DNA of 64,000 bases. It comes from Micromonospora musae (GTDB lineage Bacteria > Actinomycetota > Actinomycetes > Mycobacteriales > Micromonosporaceae). A program made the position numbers and the translations under genes. Each line of letters opens with the position of its first letter. Position 1 is the stretch's first letter. The notes below the pieces were generated by a model. It had not been told where the DNA came from, did no database searches, and was given only the letters and a program-made list of their open reading frames with translations. Shown in pieces: positions 28,100 to 37,017 of the stretch. The stretch covers positions 124,001 to 188,000 of the forward strand of contig NZ_RAZT01000009.1 of the NCBI RefSeq assembly GCF_003626635.1. The letters are read 5' to 3'.

Positions 28100-28779
28100 C
28101 CAAGATCCTCGTAGTGGCCGAGTCCGCGCTGCGTGAGCTGCTGCGCCGCAGGTCGGTGCTCGTCATCCTGCTGCTGTTGCCGCTCGCCTTCTACCTCAGC
28201 CGCCGCGGTGACCACCTCGGCCAGTCCATCCGCTTCGTCTGCCTCGGCCTCGGCTGGGCGCTGAGCACCGCGGCGCTCTTCGCGGGCAGCGCGGCGCGCG
28301 GCATCGAACCCCGGCTGCGGCTCTCCGGCTACCGCAGCGCGCACCTCGTCCTCGGGCGGCTGCTTGCGCTCTGGACGGTCGGGGCGCTGCTCTCCGCGCC
28401 GTACTTCGTGCTCGTCCTGGTCGACCAGCACGACGTCCGGTACGGCGCGATCGCCCTCATCATGGCGCTGACCGTGGTCGTGGCCGCGCCGTTCGGCCTG
28501 CTGCTGAGCGCCGTGCTGCCGCGCGAGCTGGAGGGCACGCTGGTGCTGCTGACCGTGGTCGGCCTGCAGATGGTGATGGACCCGGCGGACCAGGCCACCC
28601 GGGCGCTGCCGTTCTGGTTCAGCCGGGAGATCGGCACCTACGCCATCGACCACACCGACGGCGGGTACCTGACCCGCGGGCTGACCCAGGGGATCACGTT
28701 CGCGGTCGTCCTCACCCTGCTGGTCGCGGTGGCGGCCGCCGTGCGGCTGCGCCGACGCCGGCACCTGCGCTTCGCGTAG
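28096..28779 (+). CDS. ABC-2 type transporter permease
   Basis: A 227-residue integral membrane protein with about six hydrophobic segments. The N-terminus (MTKILVVAESALRELLRRRSVLVILLLLPLAFYL) is typical of ABC-2 exporters. It pairs with the upstream ATPase, overlapping it by ATGA. Exported substrate is unknown; PadR-linked exporters often handle drugs or lipids. Confidence 0.85.
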   Translation: MTKILVVAESALRELLRRRSVLVILLLLPLAFYLSRRGDHLGQSIRFVCLGLGWALSTAALFAGSAARGIEPRLRLSGYRSAHLVLGRLLALWTVGALLSAPYFVLVLVDQHDVRYGAIALIMALTVVVAAPFGLLLSAVLPRELEGTLVLLTVVGLQMVMDPADQATRALPFWFSREIGTYAIDHTDGGYLTRGLTQGITFAVVLTLLVAVAAAVRLRRRRHLRFA

Positions 28780-28785
28780 GGGGCG

Positions 28786-30009
28786 TCACGCAAGACCGGG
28801 TGCCAGCTCGTCGGCCCGGCTGCTGAGCGCCCGGCGCTCCGTCGGCCCGTCGCTCATCGCGGCGGCGGCCCGGAAGAGGTGGGCGGCCCGCGTTCGATCG
28901 CCCCGGCGGGCCGTCAGCTCCGCCTCGACGGCGAGCGCCGGCGGGTAGCCGTCGAGCGCACCGCCGGCTCGCGCCTCCGACAGCAGGGCCAGGCCGGCTG
29001 CCGGTCCGTACGCGTAGCCGTGCGCCACGGCGCGGTTGAGCCGTACGACCGGGGTGGGTTGCCGCTCGACGAGCCGGTCGTACCAGCCGGCGATGGCCGT
29101 CCAGTCCGTCTCCGCGCTGCTGCGGGCCGTGGCGTGGCAGGCCGCGATCTGCGCCTGCACGGCGTACGGGCCGTCCTGGCCGGCCCGCGACAGCACGTCG
29201 AGCCCCTCGGCGACGGCGGCGTGGTCCCAGCGGGAGCGGTCCTGCCGGTCGAGGGTGAGCAGGTTGCCGTCGGCGTCGCGGCGGGCGGCGCGGCGGGAGT
29301 GCTGGAACACGAAGAGCGCGAGCAGGCCCGAGACCTCCGGCTGGCCGGGCAGCAACCGCTCGACCATCCGGGCCAGGCGGATCGCCTCGTCGGCGAACGC
29401 CGGCTCGCCATCGGCGTCGTAGCCCCGGGTGAAGAGCAGGTAGAGCACGGCCAGTACCCCGGGCAGCCGCTCGACCAGCGTCCGCCCGGTCGGCACCCGG
29501 TAGGGAACACCGGCCTGGGCGATCTTCGTCTTGGCCCGGGTCAGCCGCCGGGTCATCGTCGAATCGGTCACGAGGAAGGCTCGCGCGATGTCGGCGGTGG
29601 GCACCCCGCAGACGGTCCGCAGGGTGAGTGCGACCCGGGCCTCCAGCGCGAGTGCCGGGTGGCAGCAGGTGAAGATGAGCCGCAGCCGGTCGTCCACCAC
29701 ATCCTCCTCACCGGTGGCCGGCGGTACGGTTTCCTGATCGGCGAGCAGCGCCAGTTCGCGCAGCTTGCGGCGTTCGACGTCGGCGCGGCGCAGCACGTCG
29801 ACGGCCCGGTTCCGGGCGACCGTCATGAGCCAGCCGCCCGGATTCGCGGGCACACCGTCCCGGGGCCAGCGCTCGACCGCGAGCGCCAGCGCGTCCTGGG
29901 CGCAGTCCTCGGCGAGCGTCCAGTCGCCCGTGACCCGGATCAGCGCGGCCACGATCCGACCGAACGACTCCTGACTTGCCGTGGCGAGCGCCCGGGACGC
30001 GTCCGACAC
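28786..30009 (-). CDS. ECF sigma factor of the ECF42 (DGPF-linked) type with C-terminal extension
   Basis: A 407-residue sigma factor. Residues about 1-75 hold region 2 (LIRVTGDWTLAEDCAQDALALAVERWP, then GWLMTVARNRAVDVLRR). Region 4 (LRLIFTCCHPALALEARVALTLRTVCGVPTADIARAFLVTDSTMTRRLTRAK) precedes a C-terminal helical, TPR-like extension of about 220 residues (FTRGYDADGEPAFADEAIRLARMVERL onward). That extension plus an adjacent YCII/DGPF gene define the ECF42 group. No anti-sigma gene is present, as in that group; the extension is thought to control activity. Its GTG follows the DGPF stop by 3 nt, so they form one operon. Confidence 0.88.
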   Translation of the reverse strand: MSDASRALATASQESFGRIVAALIRVTGDWTLAEDCAQDALALAVERWPRDGVPANPGGWLMTVARNRAVDVLRRADVERRKLRELALLADQETVPPATGEEDVVDDRLRLIFTCCHPALALEARVALTLRTVCGVPTADIARAFLVTDSTMTRRLTRAKTKIAQAGVPYRVPTGRTLVERLPGVLAVLYLLFTRGYDADGEPAFADEAIRLARMVERLLPGQPEVSGLLALFVFQHSRRAARRDADGNLLTLDRQDRSRWDHAAVAEGLDVLSRAGQDGPYAVQAQIAACHATARSSAETDWTAIAGWYDRLVERQPTPVVRLNRAVAHGYAYGPAAGLALLSEARAGGALDGYPPALAVEAELTARRGDRTRAAHLFRAAAAMSDGPTERRALSSRADELAPGLA

Positions 30010-30012
30010 GGA

Positions 30013-30348
30013 TCAGGCGTTCGGGTCGAAGAACGGGCGCAGCTCGATCCGGCCCGCGTACGCCATCGGGTGGCTACGGGCCACGTCGATCGCCTCGTCC
30101 AGGTCGGCACACTCCAGCAGGTCGAATCCCACGATCACCTCCGTGGTCTCGGCGAACGGGCCGTCGCTGAGCAGCAGCTCACCTCCCCGGACGCGGACCG
30201 TGGTGGCCGCGGTCGGGGGTGCGAGCCGGTCGCCCATCAGCCGTTGGCCGTTCGCGTCGCGCTCGGCCACCCACTTCTCGATGTCGGGCGCCGCGGTCGG
30301 GTCGGTGTCCGGTTCGGTGTCGGTGCAGACGAACATCAGGTACTTCAT
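30013..30348 (-). CDS. YCII-related DGPF-domain protein
   Basis: A 111-residue protein with the diagnostic LLLSDGPFAETTEVIVGFDLLECADLDEAIDVARSHP. It is the usual partner and often target of ECF42 sigma factors. Enzymatic role is unknown; the YCII ferredoxin-like fold is assigned by family. ATG 30348 has GAGGAG 6 nt upstream. It lies first in the operon. Confidence 0.9.
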   Translation of the reverse strand: MKYLMFVCTDTEPDTDPTAAPDIEKWVAERDANGQRLMGDRLAPPTAATTVRVRGGELLLSDGPFAETTEVIVGFDLLECADLDEAIDVARSHPMAYAGRIELRPFFDPNA

Positions 30349-30434
30349 CGCTCACTCCTCGGTGTGGTGCCTTCACCAGGGTGACGAACGGGTCGGCCCG
30401 TTCCGGACAGCGCCCGGACGGAAATCTTCGCCGA

Positions 30435-31019
30435 TCAGCTGCGGGTACGTGCCAGCAGCTCGATGATCTCGGCGGTGGTGCCGGTCTCGCCGAGTCGGGG
30501 GAAGATCCGCTCGACGCTGTTGCGGTGCCCCTCGGCGTCGAGGTCGGTCATCGCGTCGGTGGCCAGGGTGACGTGGTAACCGTGCTCGTGCGCGGCGCGG
30601 GCCGTCGACTCCACGCCGATGCTGGTGGCGATGCCGCCGAGCACGATCTGGGTCACGCCCCGGCGGCGCAGCTGCAGGTCGAGGTCGGTGCCGTAGAAGG
30701 CGCCCCAGTTGCGCTTGGTGACCACGAGGTCGCCCGGGTGGCCGCCGAGCTCGTCGACGAGCACGTCCCAGCCCTTCGGGCGGCTGCCGCCGGCCGGTCC
30801 GCGATCGGTTCGCCCCGGGGCGGCGTCCGCGCCGTCGGGAGCGGTCGTGACCCGGACCAGCACCACGGGAGCGCCGTGCGCGCGGAAGGCGTCGGCGAGC
30901 TGGACGCCACGGGCGACGATCTCCGCCGCCGGGTAAGGGGCGGTGGGCGCGGCGACGATGCCGCGCTGGAGGTCGATCAGGACCAGCGCGGTACGCGGGT
31001 CGAGAGTGGTGAGGGCCAT
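30435..31019 (-). CDS. Isochorismatase-family hydrolase lacking the nucleophilic Cys
   Basis: A 194-residue cysteine-hydrolase-fold protein. Asp16 (LVLIDLQRG) and Lys102 (VVTKRNWGAFYGTDLDLQLRRRG) of the usual triad are present. The nucleophile position in GGIATSIGVEST is Gly135 instead of Cys, as in true isochorismatases (PhzD, EntB-type) rather than nicotinamidases. It may hydrolyse a vinyl ether or a related small molecule. It lies 56 nt downstream of the MFS gene, probably in the MarR-controlled operon. Confidence 0.85.
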   Translation of the reverse strand: MALTTLDPRTALVLIDLQRGIVAAPTAPYPAAEIVARGVQLADAFRAHGAPVVLVRVTTAPDGADAAPGRTDRGPAGGSRPKGWDVLVDELGGHPGDLVVTKRNWGAFYGTDLDLQLRRRGVTQIVLGGIATSIGVESTARAAHEHGYHVTLATDAMTDLDAEGHRNSVERIFPRLGETGTTAEIIELLARTRS

Positions 31020-31075
31020 CGGTTCGTTCCTTCCGGTTCGGTGGGCGGGGCCGGCCGGAGCCGCCCCGAAGTGGG

Positions 31076-32488
31076 TCAGGCCGCCGTCGTCGAGTCGGTC
31101 GGCCTGCCGATCCGCCGCAGCGAGCGGTCCACCAGGACCACGAGCAGCAGCAGTACGGCGCTGACGAGCATCACGAGCGCCAGCTCGTGCAGCCCGGCGG
31201 TGTCCGCGCCGTCGCCGAAGGTGGCCGCGCTGGCGGCTGCGGCCACCATCGCGCCGAGGTAGGTGAAGGTGCGCAGCAGCCCGGCCGAGGACCCGATCCG
31301 GGCCGGTTCGGCCTGGTGGTAGAGGGCGTTCTGGTTGGCCAGGCCGAGCAGCCCCTGGGGCACGCCGGCGAGCATCGCGACGGCGACCAGCAGCCAGGTG
31401 CCGCTGCCGGGATGCACCACGAGCAGCAGGCCGCAGGCGGCGAGCTGGGTGACGGCGCCGACCAGCAGCTTGCCGCGCACCCCGCGCCGCCGGCCGGTCA
31501 ACGCCGAGACCGCGATCGCGGTCAGGAAGAGCGGTAGCAGGATCAGCCCGGCCGTCGAGGCGGAGAGCCCCCGGCCCTCCTCGAGCCACTGGGTGTAGCC
31601 GTAGAGCCAGGCGTACGAGACGGTGAAGGTGAGCAGGTTGCGTGCGTACGTGGCGATCAGCGGCAGGTTCCCGCCGAGCACCCGCAGGTCGAGGAACGGG
31701 TCGGTGGTGCGCAGTTCGCGTACGACCAGCCCGGCGCCGGCGGCCACGGCGACCGGGAGCAGCCAGAGGTACTCCACCCGGGGGTTCATCAGGAGCAGCA
31801 GTACCGCGCCGAGCAGGCCGGCGAAGAGCGCCATCCCCGGCAGGTCCGGCCCGCCGCCCGGCGCGGTGGCGGTGCTTCTCGGCATCCGCATCGCGCCGAG
31901 GATCAGGCAGGCCGCCGAGAGCGGGATGTTGACCGCGAAGATGGTGTGCCAGCCGCCGAGCCCGATCAGCAGGCCGCCGAGGGAGGGCCCGACGGCGGAG
32001 ACGGTCTGCGCGGAGATCGCCAGCGCGGTGAGCACCCCGCCCGGGTTGTCCTGCCCGGTGCGCCGCGACTCGTGCCGCAGCAGGGACATGGCGGCCGGGT
32101 AGCCGGCGCAGGTGCCGATGCCGAGCAGCACCCGGGCCACCACCAGCACCCCCAGCGACGGTGCGACGGTGCCGAGCACGCCGGCCACGCCGGTCAGCGC
32201 CGTGCCCACGAGGTAGAGCCGGCGCGGTCCGTACCGGTCGACGAGCCGCCCGACGACGGGCTGCCCGACCGCGGTGGCGAGGTAGAGGGCCGAGACCAGC
32301 CAGGCCGTACGCGACGGGGGCGCGCCGAACGCCGCCCCGATCGGGATCAACGCCACGGCGATCATCGACGAGTTGATCGGGTTGAGCACCGCGCCGAGGA
32401 TCATCGGCGCGACGAGTCGGCGGTCGAAGCCGGTCGGTCGGCGGTCGCTCCTCCTCGCCGCCTCCGCTCCGGTGGCGGGGGCGGTCAC
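31076..32488 (-). CDS. MFS drug-efflux transporter (DHA2-like)
   Basis: A 470-residue permease. LVAPMILGAVLNPINSSMIAVALIPIGAAFGA starts the first helix; motif A-like GRLVDRYGPRRLYLVGT and motif C-like GPSLGGLLIGLGGWHTIFAVNIP follow, with about 12-14 helices. The GTG start overlaps the MarR stop by GTGA (32485-32488), tying efflux to the regulator. Substrate is presumably a toxic organic compound; the isochorismatase-like neighbour hints at an aromatic compound (inference). Confidence 0.88.
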   Translation of the reverse strand: MTAPATGAEAARRSDRRPTGFDRRLVAPMILGAVLNPINSSMIAVALIPIGAAFGAPPSRTAWLVSALYLATAVGQPVVGRLVDRYGPRRLYLVGTALTGVAGVLGTVAPSLGVLVVARVLLGIGTCAGYPAAMSLLRHESRRTGQDNPGGVLTALAISAQTVSAVGPSLGGLLIGLGGWHTIFAVNIPLSAACLILGAMRMPRSTATAPGGGPDLPGMALFAGLLGAVLLLLMNPRVEYLWLLPVAVAAGAGLVVRELRTTDPFLDLRVLGGNLPLIATYARNLLTFTVSYAWLYGYTQWLEEGRGLSASTAGLILLPLFLTAIAVSALTGRRRGVRGKLLVGAVTQLAACGLLLVVHPGSGTWLLVAVAMLAGVPQGLLGLANQNALYHQAEPARIGSSAGLLRTFTYLGAMVAAAASAATFGDGADTAGLHELALVMLVSAVLLLLVVLVDRSLRRIGRPTDSTTAA

Positions 32489-32928
32489 GATCCGGTCAGG
32501 CGGTCGAGCAGGGCGAGCGCCTCGACGATGGCGGCTCGCTCGGCGTCGGTGTACCGCTCCTGGAGGGCGCGGGCCAGCCACTCCTCGCGGGCCTGCCGGT
32601 CGCCCGCCACGCGCGCCTGCCCGGCGGCCGTCAGCGACACGAGCTGCCGCCGGCCGTCGGTCGGGTCGGGCGTACGGGCGATGAGCCCCTGCTCGGTCAG
32701 CGGGGCGAGGATCGCGGCCATCGACTGCGGCCGGACCCGCTCGGCGGCGGCCAGGTCGCTGGCGGAGGCCGGGCCACCGGTCGCGAGGCGGCTCAGCACG
32801 GAGACCTGGGAGGGCGTGAGTCCGTTGCGGTCGGCGACCTCACGCAGTTGGCGGCGGAGCCGGCTGAACACGACGCGCAGCTCGTGCGCGGCGCGTACGG
32901 CTTCGGCGGAGATCGCGGGCCCGGTCAC
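32485..32928 (-). CDS. MarR-family transcriptional regulator
   Basis: A 147-residue winged-helix protein: LREVADRNGLTPSQVSVLSRLATGGPASASDLAAAERVRPQSMAAILAPLTEQGLIARTPDPTDGRRQLVSLTAAG is the full MarR domain with the DxRxxxxxLT wing. It is the first gene of the regulator-efflux-hydrolase operon and lies directly behind a cluster of GACTG half-sites that probably form its operator. Confidence 0.9.
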   Translation of the reverse strand: MTGPAISAEAVRAAHELRVVFSRLRRQLREVADRNGLTPSQVSVLSRLATGGPASASDLAAAERVRPQSMAAILAPLTEQGLIARTPDPTDGRRQLVSLTAAGQARVAGDRQAREEWLARALQERYTDAERAAIVEALALLDRLTGS

Positions 32929-32952
32929 CGCTTCACGGTAAAACCATCAGCT

Positions 32953-32980
32953 CAGACTGCACAGTCCAGACTGAAGACTG
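32953..32980 (-). promoter_or_regulatory. Probable MarR operator with repeated GACTG half-sites
   Basis: CAGTC-CA-GACTG (32962-32973) is a perfect inverted repeat, flanked by two more GACTG copies (ending 32959 and 32980). It lies 25-52 nt upstream of the MarR start. Confidence 0.55.
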
Positions 32981-33003
32981 TGAGCCGTGGAACAGCCGGC
33001 AGT

Positions 33004-34755
33004 TCACCGCCCCGGATGGGCGAGCGCCGCGCCCGGCGTCGACCCGAACGCGGTGAGGAACCGGTCGCGGAACGCGTTCATCGGCCAGACCGGGGCGTCC
33101 GGCCCGGGCCGCAGCCCGTCCTGCCAGCCCCAGTCGGCGATCCGGTCGAGCACCGCCGGATCCCGCGCGACGATCGTGATCGGCACGTCCCGGCCGGCGT
33201 CCGGGCCGGTCACCACCGGCGCCGGCTGGTGGTCGCCGAGGAAGATCAGCACCAGGTCCTCGTCGCCGTACGTCTCGACGTAGGAGATCAGCGTCGCCAG
33301 CGAGTATGCGATCGCCCGCCGGTAGCCGGTTCGGGCCTCGTCCGGTGCGCTCTCGATACGGTTCGCGTCCCGCGCGAAGAGCGAACCGTCGCCGACCTCG
33401 TCCCAGCCGACGAGCCGGGGCACCGCCGTCCAGGGCGAGTGGCTGGAGATCAACGGGATCTCCGCCATCACCGGTGGCCGGTCCGCCTCGGCGCGCTCGG
33501 TGCGCTGGAAGTGTGCCAGGGTGTACTGGTCGGGCATGGGGGCGTAGGCGAACTTCGTGCCGCGGTAGCCGAGCGCGGCACAGTCGTAGTAGCGGTCGTA
33601 GCCGAAGAAGACCCCCTCCGGCCAGGGCTCGGTGGCCGCCGGCAGCACCCCGACCGTCCGCCAGTCGGCCCGGCGGAACGCGCCGTTGAGGGTGAGCCGG
33701 TCGCTGGCGAGCAGGGCCCGGTGGCGCTGCTCGTTGTCGATCCAGAGCCCCGACAGCAGGGTGTCGTGGGCCAGCCAGCTCCCGCCGCCCGCGGTCGGGG
33801 AGGTGAGGAAGCCGCTGCGCGCCGCGTACCCCTGCGCCCGCAGCCGGTCGTACCCGGCGTCGAGCACCGGGTTGACCTCCGAGGCGAGCCCCGGGTCCTC
33901 GATCGCGCTGCGCCCGTAGCTCTCCACGAACGTGAGCACCACGTCCTTGCCGCGCAGACCGGTGAGCAGCTGGTCGCCCGGGGCGTCCTGGAACGGGTCG
34001 GCGACGATCTCGGTGGCGAAGGCGTCCCGGTCGCGCAGCCGCTCCCGTACCTGCGCCGCGTGCGCCCCCACCAGGGTGCTCGTCCCCGAGTCGGCCACCG
34101 GCACGCCGAACGCGGCGCACGCCACCCACACCACCGTCAGCACGGCGACCGCCCGCGTCGCGGCGCGGTCGTGCCCCGCGACCGCGCGGGCCACCTGCCG
34201 CACCGCGACAGTCATGGAGAGCAGCAGGGCGGCGGCGAGCAGCGCCGCCCCCACCGCGGCGCCGATCGCGCCCGTCCGGCCCGCCGCCTCGCTGACGAAG
34301 CCGAACGCGTCGTCCAGCAGCGACCAGTCGAGCACCAGGTCGAACGGCCGGGCCAGGGTCGTGTGGAAGCCCAGGTCGGCGACCTTCAACACGGCCAGCG
34401 CGCCGAGCAGCGGGCCGGCCACCAGCGCGGCCACCCGTCGCCCGCGCGGCGGCAGGGCGAGCAGCAGGGCGAGGCCCAGCAGCCCCTCCAGGGGGATGCG
34501 CAGGAACGTGCCGACGGTGAGCCGGTCGGCGCGGTCCGGCCCGACCAGCACCGCGAAGAGCAGGAGAGCGGCGAGCCCGGTGAGCGCGCCGGAGGCGATC
34601 CGCCGCCACAGCGGCCGGGCGACGCCACCGTCGGGCGCGCTCTTCCCGGCCGGGAAGGGCTGCGCGTCCGCCACGGTCACGCCCTCCCCGGGCGCGGCGG
34701 TCGCCGGTTCGGAGACCCGGTCGTCGGTGCGGCGGCGGGAGGCCCGAGACGACAT
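33004..34755 (-). CDS. Membrane-anchored sulfatase-family protein (LtaS/EptA-like)
   Basis: A 583-residue protein with an N-terminal cytoplasmic tail, about five transmembrane helices (residues about 45-230) and an outer alkaline-phosphatase-fold domain. Metal-site motifs are FVESYGR, the probable nucleophile region SPTAGGGSWLAHDTLLSG, and FLGDHQP near the C-terminus. Relatives transfer glycerol- or ethanolamine-phosphate to glycans, or cleave sulfate or phosphate esters. ATG 34755 overlaps the stop of the upstream phosphatidyltransferase gene (TGATG), so the two act together. They probably modify a lipid or glycopolymer head group (inference). Confidence 0.82.
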   Translation of the reverse strand: MSSRASRRRTDDRVSEPATAAPGEGVTVADAQPFPAGKSAPDGGVARPLWRRIASGALTGLAALLLFAVLVGPDRADRLTVGTFLRIPLEGLLGLALLLALPPRGRRVAALVAGPLLGALAVLKVADLGFHTTLARPFDLVLDWSLLDDAFGFVSEAAGRTGAIGAAVGAALLAAALLLSMTVAVRQVARAVAGHDRAATRAVAVLTVVWVACAAFGVPVADSGTSTLVGAHAAQVRERLRDRDAFATEIVADPFQDAPGDQLLTGLRGKDVVLTFVESYGRSAIEDPGLASEVNPVLDAGYDRLRAQGYAARSGFLTSPTAGGGSWLAHDTLLSGLWIDNEQRHRALLASDRLTLNGAFRRADWRTVGVLPAATEPWPEGVFFGYDRYYDCAALGYRGTKFAYAPMPDQYTLAHFQRTERAEADRPPVMAEIPLISSHSPWTAVPRLVGWDEVGDGSLFARDANRIESAPDEARTGYRRAIAYSLATLISYVETYGDEDLVLIFLGDHQPAPVVTGPDAGRDVPITIVARDPAVLDRIADWGWQDGLRPGPDAPVWPMNAFRDRFLTAFGSTPGAALAHPGR

Positions 34756-35543
34756 CACAGCACCCACCCGTCGCCACGGGACCCGGCCAGCGCCGGCGGT
34801 CGCGCCGACGTGGTCTCCGGGTGCGGCTGCGCGGGCAGCGTCGGGCGGGAGCCGGGGCGCAGCGGGCGGTGCCGCCACAACCAGAGCACGTCACGGCCGA
34901 ACGACTCGACGAGCAGGGCCAGCGCCACCACGATCAGCAGCGTCGTCGGCGTGCCCGGCAGCAGGGCGGCAGCGGTCAGCACGATCCCCTGGGTGGCCGC
35001 GACCACCTTGCGCCAGTGCCGGGGCGGCAGCGTTCCCCGCATCAACGGCAGCGCCCAGCCGGCGACGACGAACGCGTACCGCATCCCGCCGATGGCGAGC
35101 ACCCAGATCCCGGCGTACGGGGCGACGTGCACGCTCAGCACGAGCAGCAGGAACGAGTCGACCTCCATGTCGAAGCGCGCCCCGAGCTCGCTGGCGGTGC
35201 CGGTGCGGCGGGCCACCTTCCCGTCCACGGCGTCGAGCAGCAGCGCCACGGCGGTGAGGGTCACCAGCAGCCCGGTCGGCGCGGGCCGGCCGATAGCGTC
35301 CGCGGTCAGCGCGGTCACCGCGCCGACCAGCACCGACCGGGTGAGCGTCACCCGGTCCGCCGGGCCGAGTCTCTCGGTTCCGGCGCGGCGCATACCGCGG
35401 GTCAGCGCGGCGCAGCTCAGGACGGCGTAGCCGACGCCGGCCAGCCAGCCCGCGCCGCCCAGACCGACCGTCCCGGCCAGCGCGGCGAGGATGACGACCT
35501 GGCTGACCAGACCGACCAAGGGACCAGTTCGAACCGTTCGCAC
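34755..35543 (-). CDS. CDP-alcohol phosphatidyltransferase family enzyme
   Basis: A 262-residue membrane enzyme with about six helices. The signature DG-x2-AR-x8-G-x3-D-x3-D is present (VDGKVARRTGTASELGARFDMEVDSF), so it should transfer a phosphatidyl or similar group from a CDP-activated donor to an alcohol. The long Arg/Pro-rich C-terminal tail is variable. The start is GTG 35543, with GGAGG 4 nt upstream; the frame is open to 35765, but that part overlaps the divergent gene. It is divergent from, and probably functionally linked to, the oxidoreductase-PTPS operon 91 nt away. Confidence 0.82.
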   Translation of the reverse strand: MRTVRTGPLVGLVSQVVILAALAGTVGLGGAGWLAGVGYAVLSCAALTRGMRRAGTERLGPADRVTLTRSVLVGAVTALTADAIGRPAPTGLLVTLTAVALLLDAVDGKVARRTGTASELGARFDMEVDSFLLLVLSVHVAPYAGIWVLAIGGMRYAFVVAGWALPLMRGTLPPRHWRKVVAATQGIVLTAAALLPGTPTTLLIVVALALLVESFGRDVLWLWRHRPLRPGSRPTLPAQPHPETTSARPPALAGSRGDGWVL

Positions 35544-35634
35544 CGTGCCTCCGTGTTTATGATCGACGCCCCTGCCAGGGGACACGGAATTGGTGGCCGT
35601 TCGGTTCGACCGGCCGCGCAGTGAGGAGCAGCCG

Positions 35635-36615
35635 GTGACCCGTGAGGCCCACGCCTTCTGGCTCGACACGCCCGGGAACGGCGAGATCCGTCCGGTACGG
35701 CTGGCGGATCCCGGCCCGGACGAGGTGTTGGTGCGTACCCGCTGCTCCGGGGTGAGCCGGGGCACCGAGACGCTGGTCTTCGCCGGTCGGGTGCCGGTCG
35801 ACCAGTACGCGGTTATGCGCGCCCCGTTCCAGGAGGGCGAGTTTCCCGCGCCGGTGAAGTACGGCTACCTCAACGTCGGTGTCGTCGAGCAGGGGCCGGT
35901 CGACCTGCTGGGCCGCACCGTCTTCTGCCTTTACCCGCACCAGACCGCGTACGTGGTGCCGGCCTCGGCGGTGGTGCCGGTGCCCGACGGGGTGCCGCCC
36001 GGGCGGGCGGTGCTGGCGGGCACGGTGGAGACGGCGGTGAACGCGCTCTGGGACGCCCCGCCGCTGGTCGGCGACCGGGTCACGGTGGTGGGCGCCGGCA
36101 TGGTCGGCTGCTCCGTCGCGGCCCTGCTCGCCCGTTTCCCCGGCGTGCACGTCGAACTGGTCGACACCGATCCCGGCCGGGCGGGGGTCGCCGAGGCGCT
36201 CGGGGTGGACTTCGTGTCGCCGCAGCGGGCGAGCGGCTCGCGGGATCTCGTGGTGCACGCCAGCGCCACCGGCGCCGGGCTGCAACGCTCGCTGGAGCTG
36301 CTCCGGCCCGAGGGCACGGTCGTGGAGCTGAGCTGGTACGGCGACCGGCCCGTGGAGCTGTCGCTGGGCGGGGCGTTCCACAGCGGACGGCTGACCGTCC
36401 GCGGCAGTCAGGTGGGCATGGTCGCGCCGGCCCGGCGGGCCAGCCGCAGCTACGCCGACCGGCTCGGTCTCGCCCTGGACCTGCTCGCCGATCCCGTGTT
36501 CGACGCCCTGATCACCGGCACCTCCCGCTTCGCGGAGCTGCCGGACGTGCTGGGCCGCCTGACGTCGGGCGAGTTGCCCGCGCTCTGCCACCTCATCACC
36601 TACGACGAGGAGTAA
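35635..36615 (+). CDS. MDR-superfamily oxidoreductase without zinc ligands
   Basis: A 326-residue NAD(P)-binding protein. The nucleotide motif is VVGAGMVGCSVAALLA with an acidic residue two strands later (VELVDTD). It resembles BchC-like and other MDR dehydrogenases but lacks the GHE motif and the structural zinc lobe: the catalytic Cys region reads CSGVSRGTE and the His position GYLNVG. Catalysis would therefore be metal-free. GTG 35635 has GAGGAG 6 nt upstream. It begins the operon and ends in a tandem TAATAA just before the PTPS-like gene. Confidence 0.8.
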   Translation: MTREAHAFWLDTPGNGEIRPVRLADPGPDEVLVRTRCSGVSRGTETLVFAGRVPVDQYAVMRAPFQEGEFPAPVKYGYLNVGVVEQGPVDLLGRTVFCLYPHQTAYVVPASAVVPVPDGVPPGRAVLAGTVETAVNALWDAPPLVGDRVTVVGAGMVGCSVAALLARFPGVHVELVDTDPGRAGVAEALGVDFVSPQRASGSRDLVVHASATGAGLQRSLELLRPEGTVVELSWYGDRPVELSLGGAFHSGRLTVRGSQVGMVAPARRASRSYADRLGLALDLLADPVFDALITGTSRFAELPDVLGRLTSGELPALCHLITYDEE

Positions 36616-36618
36616 TAA

Positions 36619-37017
36619 GTGTTCAGTGTGACCGTCCGTGATCACATGATGATCGCCCACAGCTTCCGTGGGGACGTCTTCGGTCCCGCGCAGCGCCTGC
36701 ACGGCGCGACGTTCGTGGTCGACGCCACGTTCCGCCGCGCCGAGCTGGACGAGGACGGCATCGTGGTGGACATCGGCCTGGCCACCGACCAGCTCAAGGC
36801 GGTCCTCGGCGAGCTGACCTACCGGAACCTGGACGACGAGCCGGCCTTCGCCGGGGTGAACACCACCACCGAGGTGCTCGCCCGGACGGTCGCCGACCGG
36901 CTCGTCGAGCGGGTGCACGCCGGTCAGCTCGGCGCGGGGGCGCGCCACCTGGACGGCATCACCGTCACGCTGCACGAGTCGCACGTGGCGTGGGCCAGCT
37001 ACGAGCGGTCCCTGTGA
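36619..37017 (+). CDS. PTPS/QueD-fold protein lacking zinc and catalytic residues
   Basis: A 132-residue T-fold protein: MFSVTVRDHMMIAHSFRGDVFGPAQRLHGATFVVDATF resembles the start of 6-pyruvoyl-tetrahydropterin and 6-carboxy-tetrahydropterin synthases. Only two of the three zinc His are visible (His14, His28); the HGH motif is HGA (Ala30), and the catalytic Cys is missing. The S. coelicolor homologue SCO6650 was reported, as I recall, to lack zinc and PTPS activity while keeping a pterin-like pocket. Here the protein probably binds or rearranges a pyrimidine or pterin made by the RibA protein of the same cluster. GAGGAG lies 6 nt before GTG 36619. Its stop overlaps the first mini-ORF of the array. 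Confidence 0.85.
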   Translation: MFSVTVRDHMMIAHSFRGDVFGPAQRLHGATFVVDATFRRAELDEDGIVVDIGLATDQLKAVLGELTYRNLDDEPAFAGVNTTTEVLARTVADRLVERVHAGQLGAGARHLDGITVTLHESHVAWASYERSL

